Source of the DNA: Chthoniobacterales bacterium
Lineage (GTDB): Bacteria > Verrucomicrobiota > Verrucomicrobiia > Chthoniobacterales > UBA10450
Direction of reading: 5' to 3'
Length of the DNA stretch: 17,848 nt
Assembly: GCA_013697015.1 (NCBI GenBank)
Contig: JACCXL010000317.1
Span: 1-17,848, forward strand
The notes under the pieces are model-generated. The model was not told where the DNA came from. It worked only from the letters and a program-made list of their open reading frames with translations, and searched no databases. Of this stretch, positions 1-7,029 are shown in pieces (position 1 is the first letter of the stretch; each line of letters starts with the position of its first letter). Position numbers and translations under genes: made by a program.

Positions 1-2496
1 ATATAACTGCTCGAAGCGCACGATGGCCGCGCCGGAAGTTTTCTGCGCCGCACGATGGTTGAGAAGATCGTAGTAAACTTTGCCGGAACAGAAGATCACG
101 CGTGCAACTTTCTTCGCGTCGAGCTCCTCGTGGTCGGGGATGATCTCCTGGAAACTTCCGCTCGTGAAATCTTCCGCGCGCGAAGCGGCATACTCGGCGC
201 GGAGCAAACTCTTTGGCGTCATGATGATGAGCGGCTTGATGAAATCGCGTTTCATCTGCCGGCGCAGCACGTGAAAATATTGCGCGGGCGTCGTGAGATT
301 GCAGACCTGGATGTTGTCCTCGGCACAAAGCTGTAGAAACCGTTCGAGCCGTGCGCTGGAATGTTCCGGCCCTTGCCCTTCGTAGCCATGGGGAAGCAAG
401 AGCACGAGGCCGCTGGGCCGCTGCCACTTCGATTCCGCCGAAACGATAAACTGATCGATGATCGTTTGCGCGCCATTCGCAAAGTCGCCGAACTGCGCCT
501 CCCACAGCCCAAGCATGTTCGGATAATCGAGCGAATAGCCGTAGTCGAAGCCGAGCACCGCCGCTTCCGAGAGCAAACTATTGTAAATGCAGATGCGCGC
601 CTGCTTTTCCGCGAGGTGCAACAGCGGGATGTGCGGCTGGCTCGTTTTCGCGTCGTAAATAACGGCGTGCCGATGGCTGAACGTGCCGCGTCGGCTGTCC
701 TGGCCAGAGAGACGGATCGGGACGCCGTCGAGCAGCAGTGAACCGAACGCGAGCGCCTCGCCAAAACCCCAGTCGTAAGGCCCGCCGCTTTCGAAAATTT
801 CACGACGCCGATCGATCAGCATCCGTTTGATTTTCGGGAGCAAGTTGAAGCCGGCGGGAATTTGCGTCAGGCCCTCGACGATCTGCTTGAGCATCTCCGG
901 CGAAATTCCGGTGGGAGGTGACTCAGTCGTATATTTCGGCTGAAACACCGCGGTTGATTCGCGGAACTGCTCTTTGCCATCGCCGGGCTGAGTGGCCGCG
1001 GCCTTTACCTCGTCGAGAATGCTTTGCAGCTTCTTTTCGAACTCTCGCTCCAGCGTAGCCGCGTCTTCTTCGCTCAAGCAACCGTTGTCGATGAGCTCCT
1101 TGCGATAAAGTGTCCCAACCGACGGCCGCCGATCAATCTTCGCGTAAAGATCCGGCTGCGTGAAAGAAGGTTCGTCGCCTTCGTTGTGGCCGTAGCGGCG
1201 ATAGCAGTACATGTCGATCACGACATCGCGTCCGAATTCCTGCCGGAAATCGAGCGCCAGCTCGGTCACGAATCTGACGGCGAGCGGATCGTCGCCGTTT
1301 ACGTGCAGGATTGGTACCTCGATCATCTTCGCGATGTCGGTCGCATACATCGAGGAGCGCGCGTCTTCGGGCAGGGTGGTGAAACCGATCTGATTATTGA
1401 CCACCACATGCACGGTCCCGCCGGTGCTGTAGCCAGGGAGCTGCGACATGTTCAGTGTCTCCATCACGATCCCCTGCCCTGCGAAGGCAGCGTCGCCATG
1501 AATCAGAAGCGGTAACACTTTCCTCCGATGCTCGGTGTCGCCGCGAATACGCTGGCGGGCGCGGGCCGTTCCTTCGACGACTGGATCGACCGCTTCGAGA
1601 TGACTCGGATTAGCGGCGAGGCGAATTTCCACTTCCGCGCCGGCGGGAAGTTTCCGGACCGTGCGGTAGCCGAGGTGATACTTCACGTCGCCGTCGCCCG
1701 CGACGAGATCGAGAACGTAGTTCTCCGTGAATTCGGTGAAGATCAGCCGGAGAGATTTCTGCAGGAAATTCGCGAGCACATTAAGCCGGCCCCGATGTGT
1801 CATGCCCATGCAGATTTCCGCGATGCCGTCGCCCGGACATTTGTGCAGAATGGTATCGAGAATAACCATCAACGACTCCGCGCCCTGCAACGAAAAGCGC
1901 TTTTGGCCGACGTAACGCGTGTGCAGGAAAGTCTCGAAATGTTCCGATTCGAGCACGGATCGTAACAACGAAATCCGGACTTCGCGCGGCGCATCCTTCT
2001 TCGGTGGACGTGCTTCGAGCCGCTGCCGCACCCAATTCCGAATGCGCGTATTCTGAATGTGCATGAACTCCGCGCCGATCGTGTCGGCATAGATGCATTC
2101 GAGCGCGCCTATCATTTCACGCAGCGTCATCTTTTTGTCGTCGCGAAAGAGTTTGGACGAGACCTTCTGATCGAGATCGCTCTCGTTGAATCCCAGTTCA
2201 CGCAGCGTGAGCAGCGGATTTTCCGGGCGTTTATCCGCAAGCGGATTTAACTCCGCGATCGTATGACCCAGTGTACGGTAGGCATAAACCAGATCATCGG
2301 CGCGCGCTTGCAGCGGGTTTTCGGCGGCTCCGTCCTCCGCGGGCCTGGCGCCGTTGCGCAGCTGCAGATCGCCGAGCTCGAAACCTTCGAAGAAAGCCGA
2401 CCAACTGGAATCCACCGAGGCCGGATTGGCCTGCCAACGGCTGTAATTTTCCTCCAGCAGATCAAGGTTCAAACGCGTGGCAAAAGAGGGTCGCAT
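1..2496 (-). CDS. sucA: 2-oxoglutarate dehydrogenase E1 component (3' end outside window)
   Basis: This is the thiamine-diphosphate-dependent E1 subunit of the 2-oxoglutarate dehydrogenase complex. It decarboxylates 2-oxoglutarate and passes the succinyl group to the lipoyl E2 subunit in the TCA cycle. An open frame of 832 codons runs from ATG at 2496 to the window edge; the family is about 930 residues, so roughly 80-100 C-terminal residues are missing. The N-terminus (LDLLEENYSRWQANPASVD) fits the small N-terminal E1 domain. HGDAAFAGQG starts at His333 and is followed by GGTVHVVVNNQIGFTT, the cofactor-binding region; CYRRYGHNEGDEP lies near residue 435. The visible end (CSGKVYYDLL, then AIVRFEQLY) matches the C-terminal region of SucA. 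No strong Shine-Dalgarno is visible upstream. It is divergent from the HtrA gene across 75 bases. The E2 gene (sucB) would be expected beyond the left edge, which cannot be seen here. Confidence 0.97.
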   Translation of the reverse strand, partial: MRPSFATRLNLDLLEENYSRWQANPASVDSSWSAFFEGFELGDLQLRNGARPAEDGAAENPLQARADDLVYAYRTLGHTIAELNPLADKRPENPLLTLRELGFNESDLDQKVSSKLFRDDKKMTLREMIGALECIYADTIGAEFMHIQNTRIRNWVRQRLEARPPKKDAPREVRISLLRSVLESEHFETFLHTRYVGQKRFSLQGAESLMVILDTILHKCPGDGIAEICMGMTHRGRLNVLANFLQKSLRLIFTEFTENYVLDLVAGDGDVKYHLGYRTVRKLPAGAEVEIRLAANPSHLEAVDPVVEGTARARQRIRGDTEHRRKVLPLLIHGDAAFAGQGIVMETLNMSQLPGYSTGGTVHVVVNNQIGFTTLPEDARSSMYATDIAKMIEVPILHVNGDDPLAVRFVTELALDFRQEFGRDVVIDMYCYRRYGHNEGDEPSFTQPDLYAKIDRRPSVGTLYRKELIDNGCLSEEDAATLEREFEKKLQSILDEVKAAATQPGDGKEQFRESTAVFQPKYTTESPPTGISPEMLKQIVEGLTQIPAGFNLLPKIKRMLIDRRREIFESGGPYDWGFGEALAFGSLLLDGVPIRLSGQDSRRGTFSHRHAVIYDAKTSQPHIPLLHLAEKQARICIYNSLLSEAAVLGFDYGYSLDYPNMLGLWEAQFGDFANGAQTIIDQFIVSAESKWQRPSGLVLLLPHGYEGQGPEHSSARLERFLQLCAEDNIQVCNLTTPAQYFHVLRRQMKRDFIKPLIIMTPKSLLRAEYAASRAEDFTSGSFQEIIPDHEELDAKKVARVIFCSGKVYYDLLNHRAAQKTSGAAIVRFEQLY

Positions 2497-2534
2497 TCTA
2501 CGGGAATCTGCTAGGCAACTGCCTCACCGGCAAG

Positions 2535-2563
2535 TTGACAGTGCGAAGAGTGTTCCGTTACTT
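2535..2563 (+). promoter_or_regulatory. Possible promoter for the HtrA gene
   Basis: A perfect TTGACA -35 hexamer lies at 2535-2540 in the 75-base gap between the divergent sucA and HtrA genes. The -10 region at 17-18 bases spacing is poor (TTACTT at 2558-2563, or TACTTG one base on). Used as drawn, transcription would start almost at the ATG at 2572, and no Shine-Dalgarno is present, so a leaderless or near-leaderless message is possible. A small inverted repeat, AGGCA-AC-TGCCT (2513-2524), sits just upstream and could be an operator half-site pair or chance. Confidence 0.3.
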
Positions 2564-2571
2564 GCCCGCGA

Positions 2572-3738
2572 ATGAGGAATGCCGCGCTGGTTCGAATCTG
2601 TTTGACGATTGCGCTGGTCGCAGCACTCGGTCTCTCCTGCGCGCAACTGTTCGGACAGGCCGATCCCGCCTCGGAGCCAGCGGTGATCGCGGTTGCGAAG
2701 ACGCTGCCGGCCGTGGTCAATATCAACACCGAACGCGTCGTGAAACGCCAGGTGCACGATCCATTCGAGGATTTCGCCGCGCAGTTTTTCGGCGGAAACT
2801 ATCGCGGAAGGCCGCGGGAAATCCGGCAAACGCTGCAGAGCCTCGGCTCTGGTTTCATCTGCGATCCGGCCGGCTACATCGTCACGAATGAGCACGTCGT
2901 CGCGCGGGCGGCGGATCTGAAGATTGAGGTGACGATGAACGACGGCAAAACCTATAACGCGCACTACATCGCGGGTGATTCAAAAAAGGACCTCGCCTTC
3001 ATCAAAATCGACGCGAAGGCCGCATTTCCGTTTATCAGCCTCGACAATATCTCCCCCAACCTCCTCGGTCAGACGGTCATCGTGGTGGGCAACGCGCTCG
3101 GCTACGGCAGCTCGATTAGTCGTGGGGTTTTGAGCGGAACGAAGCGCGACATCACGATCGAAGACATCGAATACAAGGATCTGTTGCAAACGGATGCCGC
3201 CATTAATCCGGGCAACAGCGGCGGACCAATGATCGATTTATCGGCGCGCCTGGTCGGGATCAGTTCCGCGAAGATGGCGTTCACTCCGCAAGGTGTGCCG
3301 ACGCAGGGGCTGGGCTTCGCCATTCCGGCCGAGACGGTGCGCAACAGCGTCGCCGAATTCCGCAAGATCGCGCAGAACCAGCCGGCGGCGACGCCGAAAG
3401 GTCCGGCGGCAGAAGGAATCGCGGCGTCGAGCGCGGAACGGCTGTTCGGAATGCAATTGCAGGATCTCACCCCCGATTTGACCGACGCGCTGGGATTCGC
3501 GCCCGGTAAAGGCGTGCTCGTGACGGCGGTCGAACCGAACAGTCCGGCGGATGAAGCCGGCATCGAACGCGGACTGGTTGTTTATCGCGTCGGGCGGCGC
3601 GATCTCAGTTCGGTGAAACAAATTGAAACATATCTGAGTCGCGCGACGAGCGGTAGCGCGGTCGATTTCACGGTTGGCATCATGCGCAATGACGGGCAGG
3701 GTCAGCGCGTCGCTACCGTCCGGTTGACGGCCCGCTAG
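2572..3738 (+). CDS. HtrA/DegP-like periplasmic serine protease, one PDZ domain
   Basis: This is a 388-residue trypsin-like protease of the HtrA family, which degrades or refolds damaged envelope proteins. Residues 1-30 form a signal peptide (hydrophobic LTIALVAALGL), with a plausible signal peptidase I site after FGQA. Cys23 lacks a good lipobox, so I do not call a lipoprotein. The catalytic triad is visible: His108 in TNEHVV, Asp140 in KKDLAFIKI and Ser216 in NPGNSGGP. A single PDZ domain spans about 290-385 (KGVLVTAVEPNSPADEAGI), whereas DegP has two. In the PDZ the usual Gly-Asp after the AGI segment is replaced (IERGLVVYRV). No Shine-Dalgarno precedes the ATG. The stop is 48 bases before the ABC ATPase gene on the same strand, with no obvious terminator, so co-transcription is possible. 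The cleavage target is unknown. Confidence 0.93.
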   Translation: MRNAALVRICLTIALVAALGLSCAQLFGQADPASEPAVIAVAKTLPAVVNINTERVVKRQVHDPFEDFAAQFFGGNYRGRPREIRQTLQSLGSGFICDPAGYIVTNEHVVARAADLKIEVTMNDGKTYNAHYIAGDSKKDLAFIKIDAKAAFPFISLDNISPNLLGQTVIVVGNALGYGSSISRGVLSGTKRDITIEDIEYKDLLQTDAAINPGNSGGPMIDLSARLVGISSAKMAFTPQGVPTQGLGFAIPAETVRNSVAEFRKIAQNQPAATPKGPAAEGIAASSAERLFGMQLQDLTPDLTDALGFAPGKGVLVTAVEPNSPADEAGIERGLVVYRVGRRDLSSVKQIETYLSRATSGSAVDFTVGIMRNDGQGQRVATVRLTAR

Positions 3739-3786
3739 GGAAAATTTAACGTCCGGGCCATTGTGTTGTCTGAGAGTGACTAGGAA

Positions 3787-4722
3787 ATGATAAAGGTCGA
3801 GAACCTCACCAAGCGTTACGCGGGGCAGACCGCGATCCAGGACCTGAACTTTGAGGTCGGCAAAGGCGAGATCATGGGCTTCCTCGGCCCAAACGGCGCC
3901 GGCAAGAGCACGACGATGCGAATCTTGTCCAGCTTCATGCCGCCCACTTCGGGCCGTGCGACGATCGCCGGGTTCGACATTTTCGAGCAATCACTACAAG
4001 CCCGCGCGCAGCTCGGTTACATGCCGGAAAACGTGCCGCTTTATGGTGATATGCGCGTGAACGAATACCTCGAGTATCGCGCGGCCCTGAAGAGTGTGCC
4101 GCACCGGCGCATCGCGGAACGCGTCGGCGACGTGAAAGAGTTGTGCGGATTGAAAGAAGTCGAGAAGAAGCTGATCGGCGCGCTTTCAAAAGGTTATCGC
4201 CAGCGCGTGGGTCTGGCCGACGCGCTCGTGCACGAGCCCGCTTTGCTGATCCTCGATGAACCGACCAGCGGCCTCGATCCAAATCAGATCCGGCAAGTGC
4301 GCGAGCTGATCAAAAATCTCGGCAAACAGCACACGATCCTGCTTTCGACCCACATTCTGCCGGAAGTGGAGATGACTTGCAGCCGCGTGATCATCATCAA
4401 CCGCGGGCGGATTGAGGCGTGCGATACGCCGGAGAATTTGCTCGGTCAGATCCGCACGGCGGGCGGGATTTCATTGGAGGCGCAAGTCGGTCCCGATAAC
4501 GGCGCGGAAGAACTGAAAAAGGTCGCCGGCGTGCGCGACGTGACGACCACAACCGACGGAGAATGGAGCGTGTTCGCGCTACGGGTCGAATCAGGTGCGG
4601 ATGTGCGGGCAGAAGTTTTCCGTCTCGCAACACAGCGCCACTGGACGGTGCGCGAATTGTCGCAGCGCAAAGCGACGCTCGAGGATGTCTTCGTCGAGAT
4701 CACGCATCCGGACGCAAGGTAG
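3787..4722 (+). CDS. ABC transporter ATP-binding protein (GldA-like)
   Basis: This 311-residue cytoplasmic ATPase would power the permease encoded immediately downstream. Motifs: Walker A GPNGAGKST (34-42), signature LSKGYRQRVGLA (133-144), Walker B LLILDEP (153-159) and H-loop His189 in STHIL. The C-terminal 85-90 residues after GGISLEA, ending TLEDVFVEIT, form the extra domain typical of ABC-2 ATPases of the GldA/CcmA type. An AGGA four bases before the ATG gives a short-spaced ribosome site. It is the first gene of a compact four-gene cluster and its stop lies 10 bases before the permease start. The neighbouring GldG and DUF4340 genes favour a GldA-type role rather than drug export, but the substrate cannot be deduced. 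Confidence 0.95.
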   Translation: MIKVENLTKRYAGQTAIQDLNFEVGKGEIMGFLGPNGAGKSTTMRILSSFMPPTSGRATIAGFDIFEQSLQARAQLGYMPENVPLYGDMRVNEYLEYRAALKSVPHRRIAERVGDVKELCGLKEVEKKLIGALSKGYRQRVGLADALVHEPALLILDEPTSGLDPNQIRQVRELIKNLGKQHTILLSTHILPEVEMTCSRVIIINRGRIEACDTPENLLGQIRTAGGISLEAQVGPDNGAEELKKVAGVRDVTTTTDGEWSVFALRVESGADVRAEVFRLATQRHWTVRELSQRKATLEDVFVEITHPDAR

Positions 4723-4732
4723 CCTAACGAGT

Positions 4733-5488
4733 ATGCGAAAATTTTTCGTCCTCCTCTCGCGCGAAGTGCGCAGCTACTTCTACTCGCCGATCGCCTACAT
4801 CGTCCTCGTCTTTTTCCTGCTCGTGAGCGGAGCGGATTTTTACTTCCAGCTCTCGTTCATGAACCAGCGGCCGGTGCCGTATTCGGTCCAGGAAGCGTTC
4901 TTTAATTCCGTCTTTTTCTGGTTCGCATTCGTTCTGATCTTTCCTCTGATCACGATGCGTTTATTCGCGGAGGAATTTAGACTCGGCACGATCGAGCCGC
5001 TCATGACAGCACCAGTAAGAGATTGGCAGGTGGTCTTATCGAAATTCTTCGGCGCGCTGATCTTCTACATCATTCTCTGGCTTCCAACGCTTCTTTACTT
5101 CGCCATTTTTCAAGCGATCACGCACCAGCCCGCCGCCAACTCAGGGGGCGCGTATCTGGGCGCTTATCTAATGCTATTGCTGCTGGGCATGTTCTACCTC
5201 TCCGTCGGCTGCCTCGCGTCGGTCCTCACCAAAAACCAAATCATCGCGGCGATCATTTCGTTCTGTGTGATCACGCTGCTTTTCTTCCTCGGCCTGGTTT
5301 CCTTCATCCTGCTGGACGTCAGTTCCAGCACGCGACAGCTCCTCGGTTATTTCTCCGCGATCGAGCAGATGGGAACGCTTTCACGCGGTGAGATCGATAC
5401 GCGGCCGATGGTTCTTTACCTGAGCATGACGATCGTGATGCTGGTGCTGACGCATCAGGCCTTCCAGTCGCGCAAATGGAGGTTGTAA
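4733..5488 (+). CDS. ABC-2 type permease (GldF/NosY-like)
   Basis: A 251-residue inner-membrane protein, the membrane partner of the upstream ATPase. About six hydrophobic helices are seen, near residues 18-36, 58-76, 98-126, 140-168, 178-203 and 226-244. Between helices 2 and 3 lies the amphipathic coupling segment FAEEFRLGTIEPLMTAPV (78-95), characteristic of ABC-2 permeases of the GldF/NosY group. The frame is open upstream inside the ATPase gene, but ATG 4733 gives the expected N-terminus (MRKFFVLLSREVRSYFYSP) and leaves a 10-base gap after the ATPase stop. The 3' end overlaps or abuts the next gene, depending on which start is used there, so the two are probably translationally coupled. 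Confidence 0.93.
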   Translation: MRKFFVLLSREVRSYFYSPIAYIVLVFFLLVSGADFYFQLSFMNQRPVPYSVQEAFFNSVFFWFAFVLIFPLITMRLFAEEFRLGTIEPLMTAPVRDWQVVLSKFFGALIFYIILWLPTLLYFAIFQAITHQPAANSGGAYLGAYLMLLLLGMFYLSVGCLASVLTKNQIIAAIISFCVITLLFFLGLVSFILLDVSSSTRQLLGYFSAIEQMGTLSRGEIDTRPMVLYLSMTIVMLVLTHQAFQSRKWRL

Positions 5489-5490
5489 AG

Positions 5491-7023
5491 GTGGCAAAGG
5501 AAACCTCATCCACCGCAAGGCCGAAGAAAATCCGGCGGGTCCGGATCGGACTAAATGTGCTGCTCCAGATCGGGCTGATTCTCTTTCTCGCCGTGATGGT
5601 GAACTACCTCGGCTTCGAGCACTACCGCCGCTGGGATTTATCGCGCGACAAGAAATACGCGCTCTCTGACAAGACAAAACGCTTCTTAGAGAGTGTGAAA
5701 GGCAAGATGCGTGTGACGGTTTTCTTCTCCGGCAACAACCCAATCGGTCAGGACGTGCAGAGTCTGTTAACCGAATATCAGTACGCGGCGAAGGGGAAAC
5801 TGGACGTCGAGAATATTGATCCAGAACGGAACCTCTCGCGCGCCAAGGAGGTCTTCGACAAATACAAGGTCGTGAGTGACGAGAGCCTCCTCATCGTCGA
5901 TTACGAAGGCCGTAATAAGACCGTGAAAGCCTCGGAAATGGCAGAGATCGATCCGGGCAATCAAATGCTTGGCGAAGGCCCGAAGATCGCCGCCTTCAAG
6001 GGTGAGCAAGCGATCACGAGCGCCATGATCGACCTGGTGGAGGGAAAGAAAAACGTCGTCGGCTACTTGCTCGGCCACAAGGAACCCCCCATCGCCGAAA
6101 CGGCGGCGCCGCCACCGATGGCGGCACAGGCGCCGGCCAGCCCCATCTCGGTGCTAAAAACGTTCATCGAAAACGAGAATATTAAATTTCAGGAACTTAA
6201 CCTCTTCGATTTGGGTTCGATTCCGGCGGACGTGAAAACGATCATGATCGTCGGTCCGCAATATGATCTTTCCGACCGCGAGATGAAGATGCTGCGGGAT
6301 TTCTGGAACAAGCAGGGGCGAATTCTACTGCTGCTCGATCCGGCCGCAAAAACACCGAAGCTGACCGGTTTCGTCAACGAACTGGGCGTGCGTGTGAACG
6401 ATGATCGCCTCATGGGAATGATGCGCACTGGAATTGAAGAAGTGGCTTTGCTCCGCGATGTGCAGGCGCGCTTTGTGGGCGACAGCCCAATCACTAAACG
6501 GATCGCGGACGTGCGCGGCCTCTTCGCGGGCGGAGCAAGCTCGCTCACGCTGGAGCAGGATCGGGCGCAGGCAGGCAACATCCGGCTGCAGCCACTGGCC
6601 CAAGCCGAAAAGGGTTATTGGGCGGAACGGGATTACAATTCCGATGACCAGGCGAAATTTCAGGCGGACGCCGCCGCGAATAAGGGGACGATTCATACCA
6701 TCGCAGCGGCGATCGAAAAAGGTGGCAGCGGAGACGAACGGGTGCAGGTGAACTCGGCCCGAATGGTGGTTATAAGCAACGCGACTTTTGTGCAGGACAA
6801 TGCTCTCACGCAGGGGCAACAGGCGCTCGATTTTGTTTCCGGTTGTTTGAATTGGCTGCTCAATCGCGAGCAATTAATCGGCATCGCGCCGAAAGTGCCG
6901 AAGACGCTGACGTTCACTCTGGATGAAACCGCGTTGCGGAATCTGCGCTGGCTTATTCTTGTCCTCATGCCCGTGATTCCCGCGGTCATCGGTTCGGCGG
7001 TCTGGTGGCGGCGCCGCGCCTGA
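5491..7023 (+). CDS. GldG-like ABC-transport auxiliary protein
   Basis: This 510-residue protein carries a GldG/IFT52-type domain (ABC_transp_aux family) and is expected to sit in the inner membrane with most of its mass outside the cytoplasm. It has a basic N-terminus, a transmembrane helix near 18-41 (LNVLLQIGLILFLAVMVNYL), a large soluble part with VFFSGNNPIGQDVQSLLTEY, and a C-terminal helix near 483-502 (WLILVLMPVIPAVIGSAVWW) followed by RRRA. An Ala/Pro-rich linker interrupts the middle (APPPMAAQAPASP). I chose GTG 5491 because GGAGG at 5478-5482 lies 8 bases upstream. An in-frame ATG at 5476 would add five residues and overlap the permease gene by 13 bases, but it has no ribosome site. 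In gliding Bacteroidota GldG works with GldA and GldF; the role here is inferred only from synteny. Confidence 0.9.
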   Translation: MAKETSSTARPKKIRRVRIGLNVLLQIGLILFLAVMVNYLGFEHYRRWDLSRDKKYALSDKTKRFLESVKGKMRVTVFFSGNNPIGQDVQSLLTEYQYAAKGKLDVENIDPERNLSRAKEVFDKYKVVSDESLLIVDYEGRNKTVKASEMAEIDPGNQMLGEGPKIAAFKGEQAITSAMIDLVEGKKNVVGYLLGHKEPPIAETAAPPPMAAQAPASPISVLKTFIENENIKFQELNLFDLGSIPADVKTIMIVGPQYDLSDREMKMLRDFWNKQGRILLLLDPAAKTPKLTGFVNELGVRVNDDRLMGMMRTGIEEVALLRDVQARFVGDSPITKRIADVRGLFAGGASSLTLEQDRAQAGNIRLQPLAQAEKGYWAERDYNSDDQAKFQADAAANKGTIHTIAAAIEKGGSGDERVQVNSARMVVISNATFVQDNALTQGQQALDFVSGCLNWLLNREQLIGIAPKVPKTLTFTLDETALRNLRWLILVLMPVIPAVIGSAVWWRRRA

Positions 7024-7029
7024 CGCTGG

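Noticed and set aside
252..803. Antisense and same-strand open frames of 100-200 codons across the first 2.4 kb
   Set aside because: The frame that encodes SucA, with cofactor motifs, runs continuously from 2496 to the window start. The others are shadows of it.
3238..3990. A 250-codon antisense frame spanning the HtrA 3' end and the ABC ATPase 5' end
   Set aside because: It crosses two clearly coding genes and the gap between them, and its protein looks like none of the known families.
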